From Pedobacter sp. BS3 (GTDB lineage: Bacteria; Bacteroidota; Bacteroidia; Sphingobacteriales; Sphingobacteriaceae), in contig NZ_VTRT01000013.1 of NCBI RefSeq assembly GCF_008274585.1, positions 1 through 47,236 of the forward strand: a stretch of DNA of 47,236 nucleotides, in the 5' to 3' direction. A program made the translations under genes and the position numbers. Below are positions 25,028-34,172 of this stretch, one piece after another. Position 1 is the first letter of the stretch. Every line of letters begins with the position of its first letter. The notes beneath the pieces were generated by a model, which saw only the letters and a list, made by a program, of their open reading frames with translations, made no database searches and was not told the DNA's origin.

Positions 25028-28000
25028 ATGAGAAATATCAGGCAGATAAATAACATCGTATTCAGCATTTTGCTGGTTCTTACGGCAACAAAAGTCAATG
25101 CACAGCAACCCAATATAGCCTTGCATAAGCCGGTATATGTTACATCCGAAGACCCGGCTAATCCGGCAGGAAACATGGTTGACGGAGTAATATCGCGAAA
25201 GTCAAAATGGGCTGCCAGTTTGTCAAAAGCCCCGCATATTGTAGAGATCGACCTGAAAAAATATTATACCCTTACGGAGATCAGGGTGCATAGCGGTATT
25301 ATGGACAGCGAAAAGAAGCCGGATGAAATGACCCAGGCTGCCGGTTTCTGGTCGGTAAAGAATTTTAAATTGCAATATTGGGACGACGCAAACTGGAGTG
25401 ATTTCCCCAAAGCAGAAGTACATGAAAACAGGCTGACTACCGTTGATTTTAAGTTTAATCCCGGAATCAGCACCTATAAAATACGCCTCGTGTGCGATGA
25501 CGGAGAACCCATCAGCATCATGGAAATAGAAGCCTTTGGCGATGAAATGTCCAATATGCCAGCACCACCAAGTGTGAATGCTGATATCCCCGTAACCAAG
25601 AAAATAACCAGTCCTCAAGATGCGGTTATTACCGTAAACAATAAAATCATCGGCAAGAGCCTGAAATTTGTGGGTTACAACCAGGGTTACTATTTTCCCG
25701 GCAGTAACGTATCCGGCTGGATTGAATATTCAGGCGTGAATGCTTTGCGGGTATGGACAAGTCTCAATTCATTTGTCCCCGAAAGTGCTGTAGAAGTAAA
25801 TCCTGCTATAAAGACCGTAAGCGAGTTTGATAAACGGAAGGCCGGATTGCGGGCTAACCCGGAGCATAACAGCTACATCAAATGGAATGATTTATATCCG
25901 TTATACGATAAGCTCGATTCTTCATCAACCAATGCTATGGAATTTAATTATGCGCTGGATGAATTAAAACGGCTGGGCATCCAGGTGGTGCTGCAAATTA
26001 ATAATACCGATTTTAAGGATGACTGGGAAAATAAATGGAAGCAATGGCAGCGTTTTTACGCACTGGCGTACTATACGGCAAAGCGGGGTAACGTAGCTAT
26101 GTTTGCCATGCATAACGAACCCAATCACCGCAATGCAGGCCCCATGAAGCTGGAAACCTGGATCATGGGTATGCAGATCGTGTCAGACGCTATACACGCC
26201 GCCGTTAACGATGTCAATAAGCAATACAACAAAAAGCTTGAGCCCAAATTCGTAGGGCCGGTTACCGCAGGGCAGAATACCGATTGGTGGGCGGCCATCT
26301 CAAAAGCCATACGTACAGATTATCATGGAAAGACCATCGATCATGATCTGATCGATATTTTTTCCACCCATTCCTACAATTCACCTGCGGCAGGTTACGA
26401 ATCGCGGGTAAGCAATATCCGTAAAATTATTATGGATAATCATCCCGCACATCAATCATTGCCTATTGTTTATACCGAGATCGGTCGCTGGATGAATGCT
26501 TACCTGATTGATAAGGAAGAAACTATGGATTCGCCGTCGCTGTTTACCGAGTGGGCTGGTATCTATGCCAATAATATGAAGAACGGGTGTTATGGCATGT
26601 GGGCCTTTAAGCTCGCCAATACCTCAAGCAGCACCTATCCGCTAGGCATCAAATCGGGGCATCATTATATCTGGCAGGGAAAACGCATTGTAGAAGATGC
26701 TTATACCAACCTGGCGCTGGACAAAACAGTAACGGCGGGAAGCGAAACAGCATCGGCAAAATTAGTTACCGACGGAGATAAATCCGATGCCTCAACCTGG
26801 ATCTCGGATACTACGGCGCAGGGTAAATGGCTGGAAATAAACCTGGGCGAAACGCGAAACCTTGGCAGCGCCGTGGTGTACACCGGTTCGTCGTATGGCG
26901 TGTATACCAGTCCCGACAGAGTGAAGAATTTCAGTCTGCAATATTTCAGCAACGGATCGTGGAAAGATATTCCGGGTGCGGTACAGAAAAATTGCAAATA
27001 TGCCCAGGTGTTCATGACGTTTAAAACGCCGGTGTCCACCAGTCGCATCCGGTTTAAAAGTACCGATAAAGGGCAGATAAAAGTGCGTGAGATTAAGGTA
27101 TTCGATAAGAATGATGGCCCCTCTGATACACCGGATTACAATATTTCGGGTATACAGCGTACCGGCGAAGTAGTCCGTTTATTTGCCAAAGGATTTAAGA
27201 ATGAAAGGCCCTTATTGCAAACGTCGGCCTCAGTAAAAGATAATGATCTGGATAGCTGGACATCGTTCGACAAAGCATCCGGCAGCTATTATATGTGGCT
27301 GGTTCAGCGTGGTACATTCGATTACCGCTTAACCATCGATATTTCCCAGCTTGATGTGGCAGCAGGCAGCACCGCGATTGCCGAGACCGTAAATAAGGAT
27401 TATTACGGCGAAGCAAGCCACGTATTGACCGTATCCGGCGATAAAAAGCTCAGCCTGACCTTACCGTCACAGAGCGTGATGCTGCTAACCATCCCGGCAG
27501 GTAAAAAAACAGCACATTCGGTAGTATATGCTTCAGCCGATGCTTCTGTTGCAGGCGGTGAACATTCGTCAGAGAACTACGGGGCTAATAAGCAGCTTGA
27601 GGTGCAATTAGATGCCTCAAAACCGGCAAATAATAAAGTGAGCTACATTTCCTTTGATCTGTCTAAAACCAATGTGACATCCGCACGGCGCATCCTGTTC
27701 CGGGTTAAAGGCTACGCGGATAAAGATAACCGGCCGTATCGTTTGCATGTATATGCCGTACCATCGGTCGCATGGCAGCAAAATCAGCTGAACTGGACGA
27801 ATGCGCCTTTATTAGATAAAAAGGAAGCATTGATACACGAGGTAGGCACTAAAGCCGCAATAGCCGGCGAACTGGCATTTACCACAACACCGCAATATCA
27901 TAACCTGGATGTTACAAACTTGTTAAAGAAACATGTCGGTAAAGCCGTTACTTTTATCCTGGTTCGTGAAACGCGGCAACTGGGCGATGATGAAGATAAA

Positions 28001-28063
28001 GGCCGTAAAGTGCTCATCAGCTCTTCCGAATCGGCAGATAAGCCTAAATTAGAGATTTGGTAG
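25028..28063 (+). CDS. Modular clan GH-A glycoside hydrolase with two CBM32 and a CBM96
   Basis: The 1011-residue secreted protein (signal peptide about 1-25, ending VNAQ) has: a first F5/8C (CBM32) domain (about 30-170, NIALHKPVYVTSEDPANPAG ... IRLVCDDGEPISIMEIEAFG); a TIM-barrel catalytic domain (about 205-560) with acid/base Glu364 in AMHNEPNH and nucleophile Glu484 in VYTEIGRW; a second CBM32 (about 560-695); an Ig-like stretch; and a C-terminal CBM96/DNRLRE domain (about 830-1011, DASVAGGEHSSENYGANKQLEV and NQLNWTNAP). The catalytic domain belongs to clan A, but I cannot assign a GH family. The modules point to attack on a complex surface-bound polysaccharide. Confidence 0.8.
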   Translation: MRNIRQINNIVFSILLVLTATKVNAQQPNIALHKPVYVTSEDPANPAGNMVDGVISRKSKWAASLSKAPHIVEIDLKKYYTLTEIRVHSGIMDSEKKPDEMTQAAGFWSVKNFKLQYWDDANWSDFPKAEVHENRLTTVDFKFNPGISTYKIRLVCDDGEPISIMEIEAFGDEMSNMPAPPSVNADIPVTKKITSPQDAVITVNNKIIGKSLKFVGYNQGYYFPGSNVSGWIEYSGVNALRVWTSLNSFVPESAVEVNPAIKTVSEFDKRKAGLRANPEHNSYIKWNDLYPLYDKLDSSSTNAMEFNYALDELKRLGIQVVLQINNTDFKDDWENKWKQWQRFYALAYYTAKRGNVAMFAMHNEPNHRNAGPMKLETWIMGMQIVSDAIHAAVNDVNKQYNKKLEPKFVGPVTAGQNTDWWAAISKAIRTDYHGKTIDHDLIDIFSTHSYNSPAAGYESRVSNIRKIIMDNHPAHQSLPIVYTEIGRWMNAYLIDKEETMDSPSLFTEWAGIYANNMKNGCYGMWAFKLANTSSSTYPLGIKSGHHYIWQGKRIVEDAYTNLALDKTVTAGSETASAKLVTDGDKSDASTWISDTTAQGKWLEINLGETRNLGSAVVYTGSSYGVYTSPDRVKNFSLQYFSNGSWKDIPGAVQKNCKYAQVFMTFKTPVSTSRIRFKSTDKGQIKVREIKVFDKNDGPSDTPDYNISGIQRTGEVVRLFAKGFKNERPLLQTSASVKDNDLDSWTSFDKASGSYYMWLVQRGTFDYRLTIDISQLDVAAGSTAIAETVNKDYYGEASHVLTVSGDKKLSLTLPSQSVMLLTIPAGKKTAHSVVYASADASVAGGEHSSENYGANKQLEVQLDASKPANNKVSYISFDLSKTNVTSARRILFRVKGYADKDNRPYRLHVYAVPSVAWQQNQLNWTNAPLLDKKEALIHEVGTKAAIAGELAFTTTPQYHNLDVTNLLKKHVGKAVTFILVRETRQLGDDEDKGRKVLISSSESADKPKLEIW

Positions 28064-28095
28064 AGTGGGTGCTGAGATATGAGATTTGAGAAATC

Positions 28096-28188
28096 TCCGC
28101 TCACCGGGATTTGTAATCCCGGTGGCTATAACTCCGGATTTTAAATCCGGCGCTAACAAAGTCAGGATTACAAATCCTGACCAGCGGA
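28096..28188. repeat. Three-hairpin cloverleaf intergenic element
   Basis: The outer pair TCCGCT (28096-28101) / AGCGGA (28183-28188) encloses three successive stems: CACCGGGATT / AATCCCGGTG (28102-28124), CCGGATT / AATCCGG (28134-28150) and GTCAGGATT / AATCCTGAC (28161-28181). All arms are perfect, and the three stems share the word GGATT. It is not a tRNA (no anticodon-loop or T-loop sequence). It looks like a REP-type element of the kind mobilised by RAYT transposases, inserted between two co-oriented glycosidase genes. Confidence 0.75.
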
Positions 28189-28221
28189 ATGTATTGAGAC
28201 TTTAAATATAAACCTATAAAC

Positions 28222-31155
28222 ATGAAACGACTATCCTTTTTCTTTTTACTGATTACTTTATTATCCGTCCGGGTTACGGTTGCGCAGCCACCGGGAACAT
28301 TCAGGCTGACGCCCTTTACCGGAATCGATTATGTGCGCCTGGTGGTTGATGCCTCATACCGTGCATCGGCAGCCAATACATTTAAAGCAGTTATCCGGTC
28401 TGCAAAAGATAACAGCATATTGTGGCAGGGAGCAGTAAATCCCGAAGCCGTAAAAATGGTCGAGAAAGATTATTTACAGTTTACCGTTAAAAGCCTCAAA
28501 CCCATTCTGTGGGAGCCGGTAAATCCATATCTGTACGAGGTTACCCTGCAGCAGTACCGTGGCGGAAAATTGCTGAATGAGCTGAAACAACGGCTTGGCT
28601 TCAGGAGCTTTGCCAGCCGGAATGGCAATTTATTCCTGAACGGGAAGCCCATCTTTTTGCGGGGCATAGCCATTAATCCGCCCGGAAGGGGTATCCCTGA
28701 TTCCGTGGAAACTAGTCGCAGTTTTGCCGAGGATTATGTGAGGTTCATGAAAAGTATTCACGTAAATATTATCCGCATACCGGATGATGAAACCTGGTTT
28801 AATGTATGCGATGAGCTGGGTATGATGGTATTTGGCGGTAATTACGGCTCAAAGGTAGCAGCGGGAGAGAAGGTAGGAAAGTTTGAGCAGGTAGGTGATG
28901 AAACCGACGGCGGTTTTCCAAAAGATTATGACCGGGGAGTATCCTGGTATGAGAATATCAAGCTGGGCGCTATAGCGCATCACCCTAGTTTGATGGTATA
29001 CGCCATGACCAACGAAACGCCGTTCAAGGGAAGCCGTGCCGTACAATGGGAAAAATTCCTGGATTATGCCTATCATAAATTAAAGCAGTGGGATGAAACC
29101 CGTGTATATATTGCCAATGCGGGTTACGGCTATGGAAAAACCGGCGATATCTGCGATCTGCACCGGTATTGGGGCTGGTATTACAGTTCGCCGTTTACAT
29201 TTTTACACATCCGCAACAATGCCGATATTATTCCTTTTCCTAAAAAAGTGGGACAACCCATCACCTTTACAGAATGTGTGGGTAATTATACCGGCCCCGA
29301 CGGGCGCTACAACCTGACGCCGGCCCATAAAAATCCAAGCTCACAGCTTACCTGGACAGGACATGCCGCCCAGAATTTGCAGGCTCAGCTTGCCGATGAG
29401 CATCAGAGCTTTACCATGAAGCAGGTTACCGAAACTTTCCGGCAGTTACGTGTGGTAAATAATGAGCTGAGCGGTGTTTTCCCGTTTACCATACTGTTCT
29501 ATAACTGGAATACCGTTCAGAAATTTATGGATATGAACCCCAAGCCGGTAACCGACCAGGTAAAAATATCTTACCAGCCGGTGCTGCTGAGCTGGGAGTG
29601 CTGGACGCCCAATGCGTTTGCCGGTGCTGAGATACATCCTGTTGCTCATATTATCAACGATAGCGATGATTTTAAAGACCTGAAAAACGTTACACTAAGC
29701 TACCAGTTGAAAGACAAAGCCGGCATGGTGTTTCTGTCGGACAGTATAAAACTGGGCGATATTCGTTATTACGGAACAGTTCAAAAGGAATTATCCGTTA
29801 AGCTTCCGGAAAACCTGGTTACAGGAAACTATTGGCTCGCTGGAAAAGTAAAGACCGCAAACAGGATTGTTTCTGAAAATACTTACAAATTGTTTATCGG
29901 CGATAAATTATTCACCCGGCCGGTTATGCCCTTACAGGCTTCGGTGGCCTTGTACGATAACAATGGAAAGACCAAAGCTGCATTCGGCAATCTTAAAATA
30001 GATGTTAAACAGCTGAACAATCCTGGAGATATCGCTAAAGGAAGTTTCCTGGTTATCGGCGAAAATGCTGCTGACGAAACCTTTGTAAAAGCGGCAAGGA
30101 AAATCAAAGATTTTGTGGCCAAAGGCGGTCGTGTGATCGTGCTGCGCCAGGATAGCCTGCACCTGCCCAATGTGAACGCTATTCTGAATTATAAGCTGCA
30201 AAACTCAACCGTAGATATTGATGACCCGGTTTACCCGGTATCCAGCACTGCACCAAGAAATGGTTACTATGTCAATCCCGAACGACCGGAACATCCCGTA
30301 TTTTACGGCATTACCCGCGAGAACCTGAAAGTATGGTCTGATTATAGCAACTGGAATGAATCAAAACCCGGAATGCCGCAGATTTACCCGGTAACCGATG
30401 GCTTTATGTTTGAAAACCGCGATGCTGTAGGCGATATTGCCATTCTTGGTAACTATGCTTCGGGCTTGCAATCGGTGGCCCTGGCCGAACAATTTGACGG
30501 AGCAGGAAGCGTATTGCTTTGCGGAATGGATTTAGCTAACCGGGCAGGAGCAGATCCTGTAGCCAGTCGCCTGCTGACCAACATGCTCGAATACAGCAGC
30601 AAACCCGATGGTCACGAGCGTTACCAGCTGGTTACCAGCCCGATAATCTGGGGAGAATATGAGACAGAAAAGGGTATTGTGACCGATTATTATAGCGGTT
30701 TCCTGGTTAACTCCACACCCCGTATTCCGGCTTATAATGATCTGCCCAAACAGGAAATCGTAGTGACTAAAGAAGGTTACCAGTTTGCCGGTGGACGCCG
30801 GAGTGGCTTTAATACCCGGCCGGGTATACAGTATGTGGCTAATGGTCGCAGACCCTGGGGCCCTTATGCGCAGACTTTTGGTGGTCAGCCTAAGCTGATC
30901 GACTCATCCACAACCGGAACAGCAAAATTCTGGTGCCGCATCCCGCAAGGATTTAATACCATGAGTTCGGTAGTATGGAATCCCGCAAAGGAGCCGTTAA
31001 GCATACACATTAAGGTGAATGATCTGCCCGAAAAGGTTCAGGTGATCAATGCCGGCGGCAGGATATCGGTAGATTGCCCGGTAAACGCGACCAATGTCAA
31101 TGTGACCTATGCGGGAGACCGGCGGTTGGTCGTATTGGAAACGGCGTTTAAGTAG
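28222..31155 (+). CDS. GH2-family hydrolase lacking the N-terminal jelly roll
   Basis: The 977-residue secreted protein (signal peptide about 1-22) starts directly with the GH2 Ig-like domain (about 30-135, ending QRLGFRSF), then the TIM barrel (about 138-465, LFLNGKPIFLRGIAINPP) with acid/base Glu265 in MTNETPF and nucleophile Glu351 in FTECVGNY. The 170-residue sugar-binding jelly roll normally first in GH2 is absent. After another Ig-like part, residues about 570-795 look like a class I glutamine-amidotransferase/ThuA fold (FLVIGENAADE, KIKDFVAKGGRVIVL, GSVLLCGMDLANR), as seen in trimerisation domains of other glycosidases. Substrate unknown; beta-galactosidase or beta-glucuronidase are family possibilities. 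Confidence 0.82.
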   Translation: MKRLSFFFLLITLLSVRVTVAQPPGTFRLTPFTGIDYVRLVVDASYRASAANTFKAVIRSAKDNSILWQGAVNPEAVKMVEKDYLQFTVKSLKPILWEPVNPYLYEVTLQQYRGGKLLNELKQRLGFRSFASRNGNLFLNGKPIFLRGIAINPPGRGIPDSVETSRSFAEDYVRFMKSIHVNIIRIPDDETWFNVCDELGMMVFGGNYGSKVAAGEKVGKFEQVGDETDGGFPKDYDRGVSWYENIKLGAIAHHPSLMVYAMTNETPFKGSRAVQWEKFLDYAYHKLKQWDETRVYIANAGYGYGKTGDICDLHRYWGWYYSSPFTFLHIRNNADIIPFPKKVGQPITFTECVGNYTGPDGRYNLTPAHKNPSSQLTWTGHAAQNLQAQLADEHQSFTMKQVTETFRQLRVVNNELSGVFPFTILFYNWNTVQKFMDMNPKPVTDQVKISYQPVLLSWECWTPNAFAGAEIHPVAHIINDSDDFKDLKNVTLSYQLKDKAGMVFLSDSIKLGDIRYYGTVQKELSVKLPENLVTGNYWLAGKVKTANRIVSENTYKLFIGDKLFTRPVMPLQASVALYDNNGKTKAAFGNLKIDVKQLNNPGDIAKGSFLVIGENAADETFVKAARKIKDFVAKGGRVIVLRQDSLHLPNVNAILNYKLQNSTVDIDDPVYPVSSTAPRNGYYVNPERPEHPVFYGITRENLKVWSDYSNWNESKPGMPQIYPVTDGFMFENRDAVGDIAILGNYASGLQSVALAEQFDGAGSVLLCGMDLANRAGADPVASRLLTNMLEYSSKPDGHERYQLVTSPIIWGEYETEKGIVTDYYSGFLVNSTPRIPAYNDLPKQEIVVTKEGYQFAGGRRSGFNTRPGIQYVANGRRPWGPYAQTFGGQPKLIDSSTTGTAKFWCRIPQGFNTMSSVVWNPAKEPLSIHIKVNDLPEKVQVINAGGRISVDCPVNATNVNVTYAGDRRLVVLETAFK

Positions 31156-31159
31156 TGGG

Positions 31160-31265
31160 TTAGTTTGTTGAGGTTATGAGTTATGAGTTATGTGTTATGT
31201 GTTACGGGTTACCTGACACATAACCCATAACAATCTTAAATCTCATGTCTTATATCTAAAATCTC
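31160..31265. repeat. Simple intergenic repeat GTTATGAGTTATG
   Basis: Runs of GTTATGAGTTATGAG and GTTATGTGTTATGTG (31172-31205) are followed by ACCTGACACATAACCCATAAC, which is partly their reverse complement, and by ATCTCATGTCTTATATC-type words. It is non-coding and of the same style as the TTATGGTTCATAG repeats at 9275 and 32655. Confidence 0.6.
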
Positions 31266-31390
31266 AAGGCACACAAAAATAATCGTATATTGGAACAATA
31301 TGCAGGTATATCTGAACGATATACCCGGCTTTGTTGCATGGGCTCTCTGCTATTTTTGGAGCTCATACATTAACCAGAATAAATCAATTT

Positions 31391-32623
31391 ATGTTTATAC
31401 CCAGAATGATGTTACGGGTGGCTTCCTTAGCTGTTTTGCTGCCCTGTATGGTATTTGCCCGTCAAAATACGCCGTCGAATGATGGTAAGGCAGAACGGGA
31501 ATATCTCGTGAATAAGCTGACCCTGATTGCCGACCCGGTACTGAATGCATTGAGCAAAAATGAGCTGAAAAAGAAAATGCCGGTAGAAGCGGCATCGCCC
31601 AAAGACCGGCAGTACAGCACCCACCTGGAAGCGTTTGGACGTTTGCTGGCCGGAATGGCTCCCTGGCTGGAGCTGGGCCCGGATGATACTCCCGAAGGTA
31701 AGATCCGTAAAAAATATATTGATCTGGCGTTGGCAGGTATTCATAATGCTACTGATCCGAAAGCTCCTGATTTTATGAATTTTAATCAGGGACGCCAGCC
31801 GGTGGTGGATGCCGCTTTTTTTGCCCAAGCCCTGTTGCGTGCCCCGCACCAGTTGTGGGACAGGCTCGACAAACAGACACAAAAGAATGTTATAGATGCT
31901 TTAAAATCATCGCGGGTGATCACGCCGTCTTACAGCAACTGGCTGTTGTTCAGTGCCACCATTGAGGCCGCTTTACTCCGTTTTGATGGCTCCGGCGACC
32001 GTATGCGGATGGATTATGCCATCAGGCAGCATTTATTGTGGTACAAAGGTGATGGCGCTTATGGCGACGGGCCTAATTTTCACTGGGATTATTATAACAG
32101 CTTTGTGATACAACCTATGTTTGTGGAAGTGCTGCAAACGCTGAAAGATTATGGTAAAGATTCCAAATATTATGACCAGACCCTGGCCCGGGCACAGCGT
32201 TATGCGGCTGTACAGGAGCGGCTGATCTCACCCGAAGCCACCTATCCGCCCATCGGCCGGTCGCTGGCGTATCGTTTTGGCGCTTTTCAATTGCTTTCAA
32301 AAATTGCATTAATGAAAAAGCTTCCCAAAGAAATTTTGCCGCAACAGGTACGCTTTGCGCTGTATTCTGTGATAAAACGGCAGATAGAAGCGCCCGGAAC
32401 CTTTAATAAAGATGGCTGGCTGCAAATAGGTATTTACGGTCATCAGCCCGGTATTGGCGAGGGTTATATCTCTACCGGAAGCCTGTATTTATGCTCCGAA
32501 GCCTTTTTGATCCTGGGTTTACCTTCAACAGATGAGCTGTGGACAGCCCCGGATGCCGACTGGACTTCACGCAAAGTGTGGAAAGGCGAAGCTGTGCCTA
32601 TTGATCATGCTATTGCAGACTAA
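31391..32623 (+). CDS. DUF2264-family (alpha/alpha-barrel) enzyme
   Basis: The start is set at the Met at 31391 (410 residues), which gives a good signal peptide (MFIPRMMLRVASLAVLLPC...); the upstream in-frame extension to 31331 is unlikely. The rest matches DUF2264: REYLVNKLTLIADPVLNALS, LEAFGRLLAGMAPWLELG, NFNQGRQPVVDAAFFAQALLRAP, SNWLLFSATIEAALLRFDG and GDGAYGDGPNFHWDYYNSFVIQPM. The fold should be an (alpha/alpha)6 barrel like those of GH88/GH105, and I recall CAZy placing the family in GH154 (glucuronidase-type), unverified. Its position next to GH88 fits a role on a uronic-acid-bearing chain. Confidence 0.85.
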   Translation: MFIPRMMLRVASLAVLLPCMVFARQNTPSNDGKAEREYLVNKLTLIADPVLNALSKNELKKKMPVEAASPKDRQYSTHLEAFGRLLAGMAPWLELGPDDTPEGKIRKKYIDLALAGIHNATDPKAPDFMNFNQGRQPVVDAAFFAQALLRAPHQLWDRLDKQTQKNVIDALKSSRVITPSYSNWLLFSATIEAALLRFDGSGDRMRMDYAIRQHLLWYKGDGAYGDGPNFHWDYYNSFVIQPMFVEVLQTLKDYGKDSKYYDQTLARAQRYAAVQERLISPEATYPPIGRSLAYRFGAFQLLSKIALMKKLPKEILPQQVRFALYSVIKRQIEAPGTFNKDGWLQIGIYGHQPGIGEGYISTGSLYLCSEAFLILGLPSTDELWTAPDADWTSRKVWKGEAVPIDHAIAD

Positions 32624-32654
32624 TGGTAGAAATAAGAATGAAGAGATTGAGGCA

Positions 32655-32721
32655 GCTTATAGTTCATGGTTCATAGCGTTATAGACAGTCGGTAAGTCTG
32701 CAAGTCGGAAAGACCGGAAGC
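32655..32721. repeat. Diverged copy of the TTATAG / AGACCGGAAG repeat
   Basis: CTTATAGTTCATGGTTCATAG at the left, then CAGTCGGTAAGTCTG and AAGTCGGAAAGACCGGAAGC at the right, aligns with the two copies at 9275-9462. It is in the same orientation as the flanking genes. It is followed by AT-rich sequence with AACGACTAAC words. Confidence 0.7.
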
Positions 32722-32851
32722 TAAATGAAATGTATTAAAACTTATAATTTACGAATAACAATCAACGACTAACAAAAAAGGAATAGCCAGTTAACAACCA
32801 ACTTATTAGGTTTTTTACTTTTGAATTTTAACTTTTGATTTATTTATAGCA

Positions 32852-34048
32852 ATGAAGATTAGGTATTTATTTACGGCAATAGCCTGTTTTGCAGCAGTTT
32901 CTTTTGGGTATGCACAAAAAACGGTAATCAAACCCAAACCAGAGATCCTTAAATTGATCAACGATGACCTTAGTTTTGCCGGGGCGCAATATAAATTCCT
33001 GATGAAACACGTACCGGCAGATAGCCTGCCTGAGACGTTCAGGCCGGATGGCACCTGGCAAAGTTGTGCTGCCAAATCCTGGACAAGCGGCTTCTATCCT
33101 GGAACCTTGTTTTACCTCTGCCTGGATAAAAAAGATACCATGTTATATAACGAGGGTTTAAGAAGGCTGAAGATCATGGAGAGCCAGAAAACTATAAACT
33201 CGCACGATATCGGCTTTATGATGTATTGCAGTTTTGGTAATGCCATGAAGCTGAATGCCGATCCTTCGTATAAAGATATTTTGCTCACCAGCGCACAATC
33301 GCTGTCAAAGCGCTTTAATCCAAAAGTGGGCTGTACCATGTCGTGGGGATCAAAGCCGGGTGAGTTTCGGGTGATCATTGATAATATGATGAACCTGGAG
33401 CTGCTGATGTGGGCTACCAAAGCCACCGGCGATTCATCCTATGCAAAGATTGCCATTTCGCATGCCAATACCACCATGAAGAACCATTTCCGTCCCGATT
33501 ACAGTTCTTACCACCTGGTTAACTACAATTCAGAAACCGGTCAGGTGATCCGTAAACAAACGGTACAGGGTTATGCCGATGACTCAGCCTGGGGCAGAGG
33601 TCAGGGATGGGGATTATATGGCTTTACCATGATGTATCGTGAAACCAAAGACCCGAAATACCTGAAACAAGCCAAAGGGATCGCCAATTTTATCCTGAGC
33701 AGTCCTAATTTACCAGCCGATAAAGTACCTTATTGGGATTTTAATACGCCGGGTAAGCCAAACGCCTTCCGGGATGCTTCGGCCGGAGCCATTTATGCCT
33801 CAGCGCTTATTGAGCTTGCCGGTTATGTAGATGCGGTTAATGCCAAACGTTATGTGGATGCTGCCGAAACAATCATCAAAACCTTGTCCTCATCAGCATT
33901 CAGATCTCCTTATGGTGGAACCGGCGGTTTTATCCTGAAACATAGTGTAGGGCATTTACCAAAGGGCGTGTTGATTGACGTTCCCTTAACGTATGCCGAT
34001 TATTACTTTGTAGAAGCCATGCTACGGTATAAAAACCTGGGCAAGTAG
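32852..34048 (+). CDS. GH88 unsaturated glucuronyl hydrolase
   Basis: The 398-residue protein has a signal peptide (about 1-21, GYAQ) and then the GH88 core. The catalytic pair is inferred as Asp119 in SHDIGFMMY and Asp177 in VIIDNMMNLELLMWA. Other hallmarks are GYADDSAWGRGQGWGLYGFTMMYRET (about 230-255), YWDFNTPG, RDASAGAIYASALIEL and PLTYADYYFVEAMLR. It hydrates the 4,5-double bond of unsaturated glucuronides left by a polysaccharide lyase, releasing the keto-sugar and the remaining saccharide, in the periplasm. No lyase gene is seen in the window. Confidence 0.92.
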   Translation: MKIRYLFTAIACFAAVSFGYAQKTVIKPKPEILKLINDDLSFAGAQYKFLMKHVPADSLPETFRPDGTWQSCAAKSWTSGFYPGTLFYLCLDKKDTMLYNEGLRRLKIMESQKTINSHDIGFMMYCSFGNAMKLNADPSYKDILLTSAQSLSKRFNPKVGCTMSWGSKPGEFRVIIDNMMNLELLMWATKATGDSSYAKIAISHANTTMKNHFRPDYSSYHLVNYNSETGQVIRKQTVQGYADDSAWGRGQGWGLYGFTMMYRETKDPKYLKQAKGIANFILSSPNLPADKVPYWDFNTPGKPNAFRDASAGAIYASALIELAGYVDAVNAKRYVDAAETIIKTLSSSAFRSPYGGTGGFILKHSVGHLPKGVLIDVPLTYADYYFVEAMLRYKNLGK

Positions 34049-34093
34049 AGAGACGCTTAGGTGTGGAATACGGCTCATTAGTTAAGAAGTTTT

Positions 34094-34120
34094 GTCATTC
34101 TGAACGCAGTGAAGAATCTC
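34094..34120. repeat. Short dispersed repeat (GTCATTCTGAACGCAGTG)
   Basis: The 27-base string beginning GTCATTCTGAACGCAGTG and ending GAAGAATCTC is a sequence I recognise as a very common intergenic repeat in bacterial genomes. It lies between the GH88 and GH39 genes. CTTCGACAGGCTCAGGATGA at 3399-3418 belongs to the same general class. Confidence 0.55.
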
Positions 34121-34172
34121 TACTCACGCTTGTGCCTGTTTTCGGCAATCTTAACCGATTAAATAATACGCT

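Noticed and set aside
28096-28188. tRNA-like gene
   Set aside because: The fold is a cloverleaf, but there is no T-loop GTTCRA, anticodon loop or CCA-side acceptor stem of tRNA length.
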